The notes under the pieces: generated by a model
Seen by the model: the letters and a program-made list of their open reading frames with translations, nothing else
The model's database searches: none
Told to the model about the DNA's origin: nothing
Made by a program: the position numbers and the translations under genes
Part shown: piece by piece, positions 25,547 through 34,864 of the stretch
Layout: the number at the start of each line of letters is the position of its first letter
Position numbering within the stretch: position 1 is the first letter of the stretch
From: Neobacillus sp. PS3-34
GTDB lineage: Bacteria > Bacillota > Bacilli > Bacillales > Cytobacillaceae
DNA: 64,000 nt
Assembly (NCBI RefSeq): GCF_030915465.1
Contig: NZ_CP133267.1
Location: forward strand, 1,835,001 to 1,899,000
Direction of reading: 5' to 3'

Positions 25547-27505
25547 CTATTTAAAGTGTTTTTTTATAAAATTTGGAGCGTGCTCGTCATCAAAATATAA
25601 AACCTCGGGATAGTTGCTTCCTTTGTAGTTAAACACCGCTACATAACTCCCCGACCTTACGCTTGTATGATCAAGACAATATTCCACCTTGTCCGAGTCT
25701 GTTACTTTTAAAGTATCAGGCAGCTTTTCTACTTCCTTGGAAATGCGCATCGAATCTTCTATATCACCGAATTGATTTTTTGCCACCAGGACGTAATCAA
25801 TATCATCAGAAGTAATCTTCGACTGATCCAACCATCCTTTCTCCTTTAGCCACTTTGTCGTTTTCAGATAGGAAGGCTTCATTTCAGTATTGATTATTTG
25901 ATCTCCGCCCATATTCATTTCGATGCTGGATACTCTATTCTGATAATAAGTACTGTCCTCATAGGACTCAGCAAGGATATCTTCTCTAAGCAAACCAACG
26001 GCCTTTTTAATATCCTCCTTCTTTGAAATCGTTACTCGTTTGAATACCTGGCCGTTCGCCATGATCGTGAAGGCCTTTACCTTCTTTTCCTCTACTTTAA
26101 AAATCGGATTGGTACTGCGCTTATATTCAGTAGATTCATAGATTGGTTTATATAAATCTTCATAAAGCCCTCTTTTTATCCTGTATTCTCGGATTACCTG
26201 GCCGCCGTCTTTCAATTGGTACTTCAAAAATGCTACACGATATTCTTCATTTTGACGGGCCTGGTTTACCTTCTGTTCTTTAATAATCCGGAGGTGGAGC
26301 TTGCGGACAGCCTCTATGCTGTTTTTTTCCTTCAATGGCTTAGGAATCAAATACTTTTCATACATATCACTCACAAATACATTTGAACTGTCTGAAAGCA
26401 GGACACTTTTAACCTCGTTTTGTGCTGGTACTTTGTCTCCATATACACCTAGCACACGAGTGAGAGTCACGATTAGGATAATGGCTGCAAAATACATTGC
26501 GAGTCCTTTAAACTGTGTAAATACTCTCCATGTTTTTTGAAAAAGCATCTCGGCAATATAATAGCCAAAAATGGAACCAATCCCATATCCAAAAAGAATC
26601 CATCCGAAGCTGCTGTATGGTACAAGGCCGAAGTACATACCGCCTGCCAGCATCATACAAAATGTCATTCCATATTTAAAAATCGAACGCATTTTTATAA
26701 AAGCAATGGCCTCAGATGCTGCTTCCGTATTTCTCTTTTTATAGAAAAACAGAGCCAAACCATACAATAGAAGGGAGAAAATAGCGTATATCAGCATCAT
26801 ACTCCATTCAAAATGCTTAGCGTCCAGGACGAATGCATAGCTGATAGGCGACATTTTTTCAATTTCATTATTCAAATAATAATCGCTCGGAAATCCATAG
26901 AATAAAAACTTCACATTTAACAAAATCAAAACAATAATTCCAAGTGGAAATAGCAAAAAGATGTAAGACAGAACAGCCTGGACGACCGAAATGCCTGTCA
27001 TCATTCCGATAAAAACTCCAGCTGTATATAAAAGCAGATTTATAAGGATAGTGACACCTGCCCAGTAAACGATATCCTTTAAAGTAAAAAAGCTGTTCAG
27101 GTCCAACGCTGTATGGATGACCAATATAATCAGGCTTATAAAGACAACCGGCAAAATGAGGAAGACCAAACCAGTAAGTGCATAATGATGGTAGATCGTT
27201 TCTCTTTTAACCGGAAGACTGTGCATCATATCTGCTGCCTGTTTCACATGCAAATATCTGAATAAGAAGACTGCCATCAGAATGGGGACAGCAACCAGGA
27301 GTACTGCCTGAATTGGGAACTGATAATAAAAAAGGCTCTTTACCTCTCGATATTGATTAATATTATCAGCATCGGAATACATCATCAGCATCGCCAGCGG
27401 CACCGCAAATAACAGTCCGATGAAATAGATGACGGAGATCCAGCCAGTGCTTCTGAATATCTGGATGCTCATTTCTTTATTCAGCAATGATGTCTTTAAT
27501 GGCAT
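25547..27505 (-). CDS. ABC-2 type transporter permease, large
   Basis: 652 residues. The N-terminal ~350 residues hold about eight to ten transmembrane helices, starting SLLNKEMSIQIFRSTGWISV, with LHVKQAADMMHSLPVKRETI typical of YtrC/YtrD-like permeases. The C-terminal ~280 residues are soluble and probably extracytoplasmic, rich in charged beta-strand sequence ending in YPEVLYFDDEHAPNF. Start ATG 27505 has GGGGGAT upstream and overlaps the ATPase gene by 29 bases, so the two are translationally coupled. The GntR-ATPase-permease order matches the Bacillus ytr type of operon, often linked to cell-envelope antibiotic response (family knowledge). Confidence 0.85.
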   Translation of the reverse strand: MPLKTSLLNKEMSIQIFRSTGWISVIYFIGLLFAVPLAMLMMYSDADNINQYREVKSLFYYQFPIQAVLLVAVPILMAVFLFRYLHVKQAADMMHSLPVKRETIYHHYALTGLVFLILPVVFISLIILVIHTALDLNSFFTLKDIVYWAGVTILINLLLYTAGVFIGMMTGISVVQAVLSYIFLLFPLGIIVLILLNVKFLFYGFPSDYYLNNEIEKMSPISYAFVLDAKHFEWSMMLIYAIFSLLLYGLALFFYKKRNTEAASEAIAFIKMRSIFKYGMTFCMMLAGGMYFGLVPYSSFGWILFGYGIGSIFGYYIAEMLFQKTWRVFTQFKGLAMYFAAIILIVTLTRVLGVYGDKVPAQNEVKSVLLSDSSNVFVSDMYEKYLIPKPLKEKNSIEAVRKLHLRIIKEQKVNQARQNEEYRVAFLKYQLKDGGQVIREYRIKRGLYEDLYKPIYESTEYKRSTNPIFKVEEKKVKAFTIMANGQVFKRVTISKKEDIKKAVGLLREDILAESYEDSTYYQNRVSSIEMNMGGDQIINTEMKPSYLKTTKWLKEKGWLDQSKITSDDIDYVLVAKNQFGDIEDSMRISKEVEKLPDTLKVTDSDKVEYCLDHTSVRSGSYVAVFNYKGSNYPEVLYFDDEHAPNFIKKHFK

Positions 27506-28379
27506 AGCCGTTATCCCCCATTTCGTAAATAAAGATTTCCTCTAACGTGAGGGGCAGCATATCAAAAATGAGTGGTTGTGTTCTAAGAAACTGCGTTTCA
27601 ATCTCCGCTTCCCGACCCCTTACAATGCAAAGGGAGACGCTCCCTCGTTTCTCTGTATGAAGCAGGCTGAGATTTGCCAGCAAGCTCTCTGGAATCCCCT
27701 CTTTATAAGCAACCTGCACCTTATGGATATCAGATTTTAAATCATCAAGCTCTTTTTGAATTAAAAGTGTGCCTTTATGAAGGATGCCGATATGGTCGCA
27801 AATATCTTCTATCTCCCTTAAGTTGTGGGAGGAAATGAGGATCGTCATCTCCCGGTCCGCGACATCCTGGATTAACAGATTCTTTACTTTTTTCCGGACG
27901 ACGGAATCAAGTCCGTCCATCGGTTCATCAAGAATGAGAATTTCTGGCTTTGCCGACAGAGCCAGAATGAACGCTGCCTGCCTTTGCCATCCCTTTGAAA
28001 AAGTATGAATCTTTTTATTTGCATCCAGTTCAAATAGTTCAACAAGCTTTAGGAATCTTTCCTCATTCCAGCCTGGATAGACACTTTTATAAAATTGCGC
28101 CATTTGCCTTGTCGTATAATGAAACAAGAAATACGGCTGATCCGGTATGTAAAAGACTTGTTGCTTAAGGCTGACATTTTCATATACGTGCTTGCCATTA
28201 ATCGTTACATTTCCATTATCCTGCTGGTAAATCCCCGCTAGAAGCTTGATCAGGGTTGTTTTTCCTGCTCCATTTGACCCGATCAATCCATAAATCGATC
28301 CCTTTTGAATGGAAAGATTTACGTTTTCTACCGCATGGTACCGATCAAAGCTTTTGCTTACATTCTTCATCTCAATCAT
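27477..28379 (-). CDS. ABC transporter ATP-binding protein (YtrB/BcrA-like)
   Basis: 300 residues with Walker A GLIGSNGAGKTTLIKLLAG (about residue 31), a signature FSKGWQRQ, Walker B EILILDEPMDGLD and the switch His in ILISSHNLREIED. The signature departs from LSGGQ in the way common in bacitracin- and YtrB-type exporters. It drives the large permease downstream and overlaps the regulator gene upstream by eight bases. Confidence 0.93.
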   Translation of the reverse strand: MIEMKNVSKSFDRYHAVENVNLSIQKGSIYGLIGSNGAGKTTLIKLLAGIYQQDNGNVTINGKHVYENVSLKQQVFYIPDQPYFLFHYTTRQMAQFYKSVYPGWNEERFLKLVELFELDANKKIHTFSKGWQRQAAFILALSAKPEILILDEPMDGLDSVVRKKVKNLLIQDVADREMTILISSHNLREIEDICDHIGILHKGTLLIQKELDDLKSDIHKVQVAYKEGIPESLLANLSLLHTEKRGSVSLCIVRGREAEIETQFLRTQPLIFDMLPLTLEEIFIYEMGDNGYAIKDIIAE

Positions 28380-28761
28380 TCCTGTCGCCTCCCCCTTTTG
28401 AAGCGTCCAAAACCTGGATTAAGCCCATCAATTCTCCAGCCGTTACGCCGAGGTAGAGAGCCTCCAATATAAGTTTTTCAAGTTCCTTTTTGACTGCTTC
28501 GATTTTTTCTATATCCTTAATCAGGTTGTTCGGATTTACAAAGCTCCCTTTTCCTTTTATTGAATAAATGAACCCCTGTACCTCGAGTTCACGGTATGCT
28601 TTTTGTATCGTATTCGGATTAATTGTCAGCTGCTGCGCTAGCGTCCTGACCGATGGCAGCTGTTCATCAGGCATCATCACTTCATTTATGATCAGTTCCT
28701 TCAGCTTGTCGACGAGCTGTTCATATATGGGCTTTCGGCTTCTCAAATCAAGCTCAAACAT
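28372..28761 (-). CDS. GntR-family transcriptional regulator (YtrA-like)
   Basis: 129 residues: an N-terminal winged helix (PIYEQLVDKLKELIINEVMM, LPSVRTLAQQLTINPNTIQK, LEVQGFIYSIKGKGSFV) and a short helical tail, as in the YtrA subfamily. It is first in the operon with its ABC transporter and probably represses it until ligand binding. A candidate operator lies at 28777-28789, close to the expected promoter. Confidence 0.92.
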   Translation of the reverse strand: MFELDLRSRKPIYEQLVDKLKELIINEVMMPDEQLPSVRTLAQQLTINPNTIQKAYRELEVQGFIYSIKGKGSFVNPNNLIKDIEKIEAVKKELEKLILEALYLGVTAGELMGLIQVLDASKGGGDRND

Positions 28762-28776
28762 AATGACCCCCGTTCT

Positions 28777-28789
28777 GTACTAAGTGTAC
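28777..28789. promoter_or_regulatory. Candidate operator of the GntR/ABC operon
   Basis: GTAC-TAAGT-GTAC, two GTAC half-sites five bases apart, 16-28 bases before the regulator start codon. Fits autoregulation, but the site is short. Confidence 0.35.
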
Positions 28790-28861
28790 TATTATTCATA
28801 ATACAGTTACGATTATATTCCATCTTATTCCAAAATAAAAGCTTTTTTGTAAATTTTTATT

Positions 28862-28950
28862 AGAAAAACTTGGCATTAGCCAAGTCCTTAGGCTAGTGCC
28901 TTAGTTTTTCTTATGCGTGCAGAATTTATGGAAATAAATTCTGGTAAGCT
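28862..28950 (+). repeat. ~88-bp dispersed palindromic repeat, copy 2
   Basis: Inverted relative to the copy at 7498-7585 and similar throughout, with compensating changes in some stems (e.g. GCATTAGCC here versus GGAATCCGCC there). It lies between the divergent GntR operon and the DUF3231 gene. Confidence 0.75.
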
Positions 28951-29084
28951 AATAAATGGATATTTTGATACAAAAAAAATTCCGCGCGGAGCTGATTCTC
29001 CAGGCGGGTTTATTCATTACTTTTTACATATTTCTTCCTTCCAAATTAAATAATATTAAAAGAAAAGGAAGAGGAGGCAGCACT

Positions 29085-30089
29085 ATGGAACATTCAACTA
29101 AATTGACTTCATCGGAAATTGGGACGTTGTGGATTTCATTTATAGAAAGCACGATGCAAATTTGTATCTATAAATATTTTGTTCAAAGTATAGAGGATGA
29201 AGAATTACGGGCATTGGTAAACGAAGATTTAACTTTTACAGAGGAATTTGTTCAGACGATTTCATCCATTTTTCAAAAGGAAGGAATCGCGCTGCCAATC
29301 GGTTTTACTGATCAAGATGTAAATGAACATGTACCAAAGTTACTAGCTGATGGATTAATCCTTTACTATTTGCAGACCTTATCTAAGGGAGGAATGAATA
29401 AGGACGCAACGGTGTTGGCATTAACCTCACGCAAGGACCTAAAAAACTTATTCAAAAAACATTTAGACCATAATTATAGTGTTTATGAAAGAGCGGAAGA
29501 TATTCTGTTAGAAAGAGGACTATATATTCGTCCTCCATATGTACCATTACCTAATGAGACTGAGTTTGTCAGTGGCAATAACTATTTGGGCGGTATCCCA
29601 ATTCTTGGAGAAAAAAGGCCTTTGAACACCATTGAAATATCTCATCTATTTATGAACATCAATGTAAATATTATTGGTATGATGCTTTGTACTGCCTTCA
29701 GCCAGGTAGCAAATGACCAAGAAGTGACGAAGCATTTATTAATAGGAAAGCAAGTTTCAAAAGATATCATCGATACCTGTTCCAGGATTTTAATTGACTC
29801 TGACGTCCAGGCACCGACCACATGGGATGTGGAGGTTACCGATTCAACGGTTTCACCCTTTTCAGATAAGCTAATGCTAAGTTTTATCAATATGCTTAGC
29901 GCGTATGGGTTCGGTATCTATGCCGTTTCTTCCGCAGCAAGCCTGCGGACAGATTTACAAGTGAAATATGCAAACATATCAAAGGATGTCGCCGCATACA
30001 CGAAAGACGGAATTGAACTAATGATCAAAAAGGGATGGTTTGAGCAGCCACCAACTTTACCTGACCGGAATAAGCTCGCAAATAGTTAG
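29085..30089 (+). CDS. DUF3231-family protein
   Basis: 334 residues from ATG 29085, which has GAGGAGG 7 bases ahead; the longer frame from 28956 overlaps the dispersed repeat and is rejected. Two similar helical halves are seen (MEHSTKLTSSEIGTLWISFI, TMQICIYKYFVQSIEDEEL; then TIEISHLFMNINVNIIGMML), as in DUF3231 proteins, which resemble duplicated Coat F-like four-helix bundles and are common in sporeformers. Function unknown. Confidence 0.85.
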   Translation: MEHSTKLTSSEIGTLWISFIESTMQICIYKYFVQSIEDEELRALVNEDLTFTEEFVQTISSIFQKEGIALPIGFTDQDVNEHVPKLLADGLILYYLQTLSKGGMNKDATVLALTSRKDLKNLFKKHLDHNYSVYERAEDILLERGLYIRPPYVPLPNETEFVSGNNYLGGIPILGEKRPLNTIEISHLFMNINVNIIGMMLCTAFSQVANDQEVTKHLLIGKQVSKDIIDTCSRILIDSDVQAPTTWDVEVTDSTVSPFSDKLMLSFINMLSAYGFGIYAVSSAASLRTDLQVKYANISKDVAAYTKDGIELMIKKGWFEQPPTLPDRNKLANS

Positions 30090-30129
30090 GAGGACTGAGT
30101 TCAAACGTGCAACTAGTTCCAAGAGAAAA

Positions 30130-30162
30130 AAAATAAAGGGATGATTGATTCATCCCTTTATT
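30130..30162. terminator. Bidirectional terminator
   Basis: AATAAAGGGATGA/TCATCCCTTTATT, a 13-bp perfect stem between the convergent DUF3231 and STAS-domain genes. Confidence 0.85.
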
Positions 30163-30167
30163 GCTGG

Positions 30168-31022
30168 TTATGTTCTTTTTACTAATTGAATTTCATCGAA
30201 TGCCTGCTGAAGATTTGCTTTTACCATTAGACCATCTAATTTTAAACCGAGACTAACCATTGTCTGGGCAACTTCTGGGCGAATTCCTGTGATGATCGTC
30301 TTCACACCCGTTAAAGCTAAAGCGTCGATAACCTTAAATAGCTGGTCTGCTACCATCGTATCAACAAGCATCACACCGGATATATCTAAAATAAGGTGAG
30401 ATAATTTCAGTTCAGCCGAACGCTTAAGTGTCTCTTCCATTAGTAATCGTGCTCTTTCTGTGTCAACATTCCCAATCAAAGGCAAAACGCCTACCCCTTT
30501 TGTTAACGGAACGACAGGAACTGACAATTCAAGAAAGGCACTTTTCGCATTTTCAAGCGTTTTTTGGTGAAACTCAACATAAGAAAGGCTGAAAGAGTAA
30601 ACCGCACGGTCCAGGACAGGGTCAATGATAGAAATAACTTTAAATATAGTAGAAGCCGACATTTTCTTTAATGTTGCTTCCTTCTCAATCGCTTCCCAAA
30701 TATAAATTCGGTAATAACTTGTATCCTTTAAAGCCTCGTCTAATGGTGCTCCCAGATTAAAGAAGTACTCTCCCGTTTCCTTGCCCCATTGTAATATTTT
30801 ATCAAAGGTTTTTTGTTGATCCGTATGTTCAATCAATGCTTCACCAAATAATCCAATGAAATTCGCACGAATATCGATAATATGTGCTTCTAATTTTTTA
30901 AAATCGCGTTTTTCCTGTTCTGTCATTTGAACTCCAGAAAGTCTATCTTCATGTAAAGCCTGGGCAATCTCATATTTCTTTTCTAAAATCATTTCACCTA
31001 ACAATATCAAATCATTATTCAT
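30168..31022 (-). CDS. RsbR-type stressosome protein with STAS domain
   Basis: 284 residues. The N-terminal ~160 residues are helical, like the RsbR N-terminal globin-like domain. The C-terminal STAS domain (about 165-280) has LSHLILDISGVMLVDTMVAD and GVKTIITGIRPEVAQTMVSL, with the conserved Thr positions that RsbT phosphorylates in RsbR paralogues. Such proteins form the stressosome that triggers sigma-B. No rsbS/rsbT genes lie nearby, so this is a stand-alone paralogue. GGGGAAG before the ATG. Confidence 0.88.
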   Translation of the reverse strand: MNNDLILLGEMILEKKYEIAQALHEDRLSGVQMTEQEKRDFKKLEAHIIDIRANFIGLFGEALIEHTDQQKTFDKILQWGKETGEYFFNLGAPLDEALKDTSYYRIYIWEAIEKEATLKKMSASTIFKVISIIDPVLDRAVYSFSLSYVEFHQKTLENAKSAFLELSVPVVPLTKGVGVLPLIGNVDTERARLLMEETLKRSAELKLSHLILDISGVMLVDTMVADQLFKVIDALALTGVKTIITGIRPEVAQTMVSLGLKLDGLMVKANLQQAFDEIQLVKRT

Positions 31023-31220
31023 TTTTCTTCCCCGAAGTTCAGCTAATTGAATTAATTGGTTGGTAGTAGTAGATTATCCGTTCATCTAACTAATTTTTCA
31101 ATATTCTAGTTACATCTTACCTTATTGTGAAAATATTGAACAAGTAATATCACTTATATCGATCCTAGGAAAAACTGGACGTAGGGTGCTGCGTTCATGT
31201 TGCCATAGGATTCAGCCTGC

Positions 31221-31262
31221 AAAAGGGGGTGCCTCAAACTTTTTGAGGCACCCCTTCTTATT
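31221..31262. terminator. Strong hairpin terminator
   Basis: AAGGGGGTGCCTCAAA pairs with TTTGAGGCACCCCTT (one bulge). On the minus strand it lies just beyond the GDYXXLXY gene. Confidence 0.8.
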
Positions 31263-31272
31263 ATTTTATAAG

Positions 31273-31806
31273 TCATTTCTTTTCAATAACATCCGTCAAA
31301 AACGCATAGCCATTGTATACTTTCACTTTCGCGAGCACTTCGCCTTTAGCAGCAGCTTCTTCAAGCTTTGTTCCTGTGTTGTCCTCGACAAAGTATTTAT
31401 CAAGGCTGTAACTGATGTAGGCAACTTCCTTCTGGTCGGCATTTTGTGATAAATAATCCAGCGTTCCTTTTAAATAGATACCGCTTTTCGGCTTTTCAAG
31501 CGTGACCTTTACAGGGGTATAGACCTTATCCTTTTTCTCAAGAAGAACATACACCTTTTCCACATTAGATCCGTTTTGTAAGTGATCCACTATTTTTCTT
31601 TCTACCATTTCCTTGGGCACTTCTTCTGCTTCATACCGAAGCGTGACATAGTCTCCTCTAAACGGATCAGAGGGATCAATCGGTTTCGTAGGAAGCAATA
31701 TTTCATTTCCATTCATAAGAGTATATAGAGGAGTGGCGCACATGCCCAGCAGAATGAGCACCGGCACCGCACAAGCCAATAACAGCTGCTTCGCTTTTTT
31801 ACTCAT
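31273..31806 (-). CDS. GDYXXLXY-domain protein
   Basis: 177 residues from ATG 31806, with GGGAGGGG upstream. An N-terminal transmembrane helix is followed by an extracytoplasmic domain carrying the name motif in FRGDYVTLRYEAEE and an EVAYISYSLDKYFV segment. This family regularly follows DUF2157/DUF4401 membrane proteins, as here, where its start overlaps the preceding gene by eight bases. Role unknown; probably one membrane complex. Confidence 0.88.
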   Translation of the reverse strand: MSKKAKQLLLACAVPVLILLGMCATPLYTLMNGNEILLPTKPIDPSDPFRGDYVTLRYEAEEVPKEMVERKIVDHLQNGSNVEKVYVLLEKKDKVYTPVKVTLEKPKSGIYLKGTLDYLSQNADQKEVAYISYSLDKYFVEDNTGTKLEEAAAKGEVLAKVKVYNGYAFLTDVIEKK

Positions 31807-32870
31807 GAGCTGCCCCTCCCTTTTTCCTTTGTTTTTCAAAATAAAAGCCGAAGCCAAGCAAAAGAAGTCCGCCGATGATAAAAACAAACGATTTCGGCAG
31901 GAAATCAAAGGAGATATCCAAATAAAAGCGGAAAATCATGACACAAAGAATGATAATGCTGAGCAGGCTGCCCTTTTTGACAAGGTAAAAGAGATATATC
32001 AGGTAAGCGATTGAAAAAGGGATATACACCCAATCCACTGGCCAGGCATTCTGGAAAGACAGCATCAGTGCTGCTCCGCCTTGGACAAGGTAACCGAGAA
32101 ACACATAAACGTCTCTAATTTTTCCTGTCATAAACACCAGGAACATACCAATTGCAAGATAGATGAGGCCGAGTATATACATGAAATCTGCGTTTCCATT
32201 GTTAAAATAATTATAAAGATTTCCTATAAAAATCAATGGCAGCACACCAGAGACAAAGCCCGTTACTTTGGAAAAGCCGATTTTTTCATTCAAATAATAA
32301 ATCGAGGCAATCAGCAGTAAAACCCAATAAGGAACGCTTCTGGCCCATTAAGTAATGGTCATTCGTCATATAAATCAGCGCAAACAGCGAAGACGCCAAC
32401 AGAATCCATTTATCGCGCAGTACCCAGGCTAATGGCAAGATTCCAATCGACCACCAAAGAAAGGCTTCTTCAAAGGCTCCTCCAAAATGGAACATCTGCC
32501 CGACGAGGAAAATCCCTGCCCCGTAGACTAACACTCCAAGATAGTAAAAGCTCCTTGAAGTCTTTGGATAATTCCTTTCCATTCTGAACGCTGCAAAATT
32601 GCTGGCAATGAACATCCCAATAATAAACAGAAATTTAGGCAATTTCCCTATTTCATCCCAGTTACTAGCGATCAAGCTGAGTATTCCCGCTCCAACCAAT
32701 ATGGAGCCCACATATAACAGAGTCCTTGTAAACGAAAGCTTTTCCCCTTCTTCATATATGCCTTGAATCTCCGCCGCTTTTTCAGCAGGCAATACACCGG
32801 AATCCTCCAAAAAACGAATTTCACGTTTCAGGATTTGCAGCTCATGTTTTTTGACAACGCGTTTAGTCAA
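31799..32870 (-). pseudogene. DUF2157-type multi-pass membrane protein, frameshifted
   Basis: Two frames form one ~357-residue protein: an N-terminal soluble helix (ELQILKREIRFLEDSGVLPA), then about nine to ten membrane helices. The first frame ends soon after HYLMGQK; the second picks up as SVPYWVLLLIASIYYLNEKI. The one-base break is near 32340. Start: TTG 32870 with GGGGGAGGAG 7 bases ahead. DUF2157 proteins are usually intact partners of GDYXXLXY proteins, so an assembly error is possible. Confidence 0.8.
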
Positions 32871-33064
32871 TTTCCCACTCCTCCCCCTAAGAGGTAATAA
32901 TTTCCTTATATCCAGTTTAGCATATAAAGTGTAAAATGTTACTTTTTTCAAAAATTTTCCCATACAAAAATTTACGGACTTTCCATGGGTATATGCCGTT
33001 TTCTCTCCGCTCATGACTACATAATTTATAGGGTATTTAGATTTAGATAAAGGAGAGCAGCCCA

Positions 33065-33448
33065 ATGAATCCTTATGAATATTATCAAGGTTATATTCCT
33101 CAACAAAGCGGCCATTTTATAGGATACGGATTAGACCCATATCAAGCACATCAAGTTGATTCTATGCAGAATCAACAGCTTCACTTCAATCCCAATTTTC
33201 CTACTCAGAACCAATTTGAACCAGACAGACAACCGCCACAGTTTCAAGGACTTGAAAGAAGATTGAATGCGCTTGAAAGGCAAAATGAGCGGCAAACAAG
33301 AGAGCTCACCAGGTTAAACAATGAGGTAGAACAACAGGCACAACAGATTGAACGAATGAATCGCAGGCTTAATAGAGTAAACCAAAGACTCAGAGTCGTC
33401 GAAAATAGACTTCACATTACCTTTACACCTTTTGATGGAGAGTTTTAA
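33065..33448 (+). CDS. Hypothetical Tyr/Gln-rich coiled-coil protein, possibly spore-associated
   Basis: 127 residues. The N-terminal ~60 residues are rich in Tyr, Gln, Pro and His (MNPYEYYQGYIPQQSGHF); the C-terminal part is a long coiled coil of Arg/Asn/Gln/Leu heptads (RRLNALERQNERQTRELTRL). Composition resembles inner coat or crust proteins, which is only suggestive. AAAGGAGAG upstream. Single gene with terminator. Confidence 0.65.
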   Translation: MNPYEYYQGYIPQQSGHFIGYGLDPYQAHQVDSMQNQQLHFNPNFPTQNQFEPDRQPPQFQGLERRLNALERQNERQTRELTRLNNEVEQQAQQIERMNRRLNRVNQRLRVVENRLHITFTPFDGEF

Positions 33449-33457
33449 AAACTGAAA

Positions 33458-33492
33458 CGGAGCAGTACCCTTTGAGGCCTGCTCCTTTTTAG
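33458..33492 (+). terminator. Terminator of the coiled-coil gene
   Basis: GGAGCAG/CTGCTCC stem, 13-base loop, then TTTTT. Confidence 0.75.
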
Positions 33493-33688
33493 GAATTTTT
33501 CTTTTTGAAATTAGTTCTTCTGAAATCGACTTTTCTCAGTTCAAGTAGTATTTCATGTGATATTAGAGTCTTGTAGTGATTTAATCCATAAGAAAAAAGC
33601 AAGTCTGTAATTAGTCTCCCCATATACTTTAAGAAGGTGTATTATTATTTTATTAAAGATTTAGGACCCTTTTAAAAGGAGAATTAAT

Positions 33689-34183
33689 ATGATACATATC
33701 CGCGATGCAGTAATCGACGATCTGCCAGCCATGCTGGCCATTTACAATTATGCCATTCGTAATCTGAATGCCACTTTTGATTTAGAAGAACAGACTCTGG
33801 AGCAACGCCAGGCTTGGTTTAGCAAATATGGCACCACCTACCCACTGATTGTTGCTGAATCAGAAGGGGAAGTAGCCGGATACTGTAGTTTATCTCCATT
33901 TAGGGAGAAAGAAGCGTACGCAAAAACAACCGAGTTGTCGGTTTACATCTCCGAAAAGCATCAGGGAAAAGGATTGGGCAAAGCGCTGATACAGGAAATC
34001 ATTAATCGGGCGCACCAGCTTGATTTCCACACCATCATCGCAGGTATTACGACCGGTAACGAGGGCAGTGTGAAACTGCACGAAAAGTTCAACTTCGAAT
34101 TTATCGGCCGGTTTAAAGAGGTAGGCTATAAATTTGAACAATGGCAGGATGTGGACTTTTATCAGCTGCTGTTAAAGCGTTAA
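33689..34183 (+). CDS. GNAT N-acetyltransferase, phosphinothricin/methionine sulfoximine type
   Basis: 164 residues with the acetyl-CoA binding motif ISEKHQGKGLGKALIQEIIN and the family opening MIHIRDAVIDDLPAMLAIYN, AGITTGNEGSVKLHEKFNFE and a closing WQDVDFYQLLL, as in Bar/Pat/YwnH-like enzymes. These acetylate phosphinothricin- or methionine-sulfoximine-like amino acid analogues. AAAAGGAG upstream. Single gene with terminator. Confidence 0.9.
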   Translation: MIHIRDAVIDDLPAMLAIYNYAIRNLNATFDLEEQTLEQRQAWFSKYGTTYPLIVAESEGEVAGYCSLSPFREKEAYAKTTELSVYISEKHQGKGLGKALIQEIINRAHQLDFHTIIAGITTGNEGSVKLHEKFNFEFIGRFKEVGYKFEQWQDVDFYQLLLKR

Positions 34184-34207
34184 TAACATATTATTAGTTG
34201 TACACTG

Positions 34208-34236
34208 CCCTGCCGGAAGATCCGGCAGGGTTTCTT
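34208..34236 (+). terminator. Terminator of the acetyltransferase gene
   Basis: CCCTGCCGGA/TCCGGCAGGG 10-bp perfect stem with a 3-base loop and TTTC tail. Confidence 0.85.
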
Positions 34237-34260
34237 TGTGGCTGCTAAATTCGGCATTTT

Positions 34261-34780
34261 GTAGAAGGTAGGGAGGGTTATGTAGAAGGTTATTTTATTG
34301 TGTAGAACATTCCTTTATTAGGAAACTGCCGAGGAATTTTTGTTGATAACCTCATATCTGGTGCGCGTACTGAACTTGCGCTTACCCCCATTTGTTGATA
34401 AAGTGAGTTTTTTTGTAGATAAACCCCATCCTTGTGTAGATAATTCACTTCTTAATGTAGAAACAGCACCTTCTTATGTAACTAACCTCCAAGTTATTGT
34501 TGATAACCCCATTTTCGGATCGGATGCTTACCCCCATTTGTTAATAAAGCGAGTCTTCTTGTAGATAACCCACAAGTTCGTGTAGATATTTCACTTGTTT
34601 TTGTAGAAACTTTACCCACTATTGTAGATAACCTCCGAGTTATTGTTGATAACCACATTTCTGGTACGCATATAGAACTGGCGTTTACCCCCATTTGTTG
34701 ATAAAACGCGTCTTTTTGTATATAACATTCAATGTTGTGTAGATATCTAAATTATTTTTGTAGAAATAGCACCCACTATT
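34261..34780. repeat. Degenerate tandem array of TGTWGATAA motifs
   Basis: About 17 copies of TGTAGATAA, TGTTGATAA or the shorter TGTAGAA recur every 20-30 bases. At a larger scale three units of about 146-157 bases are visible: TTACCCCCATTTGTT recurs near 34382, 34528 and 34685, and TGTTGATAAC at 34341, 34498 and 34644. The reverse complement TTATCTACA or TTATCAACA differs at one position from the DnaA box TTATCCACA. No gene; the ORF on the minus strand through it is a by-product. Confidence 0.8.
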
Positions 34781-34864
34781 TTATTTTTCGGATAGTTACT
34801 ACAATTATGGAAGTACTGGTGTTTTTTATATATAATTTCTAAAAGGAAGTATTGAGGAGATTAT

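Noticed and set aside
28956..29084. Longer N-terminus for the DUF3231 protein
   Set aside because: It would abut the dispersed repeat and lacks a ribosome-binding site, while ATG 29085 has GAGGAGG at the right distance.
34340..34694. ORFs of 74 and 66 codons across the TGTWGATAA array
   Set aside because: Repeat-derived, with no start signal; LST triplets on the minus strand come from the motif.
34261..34780. CRISPR array
   Set aside because: Motifs are short, degenerate and irregularly spaced, with no unique spacers or cas genes.
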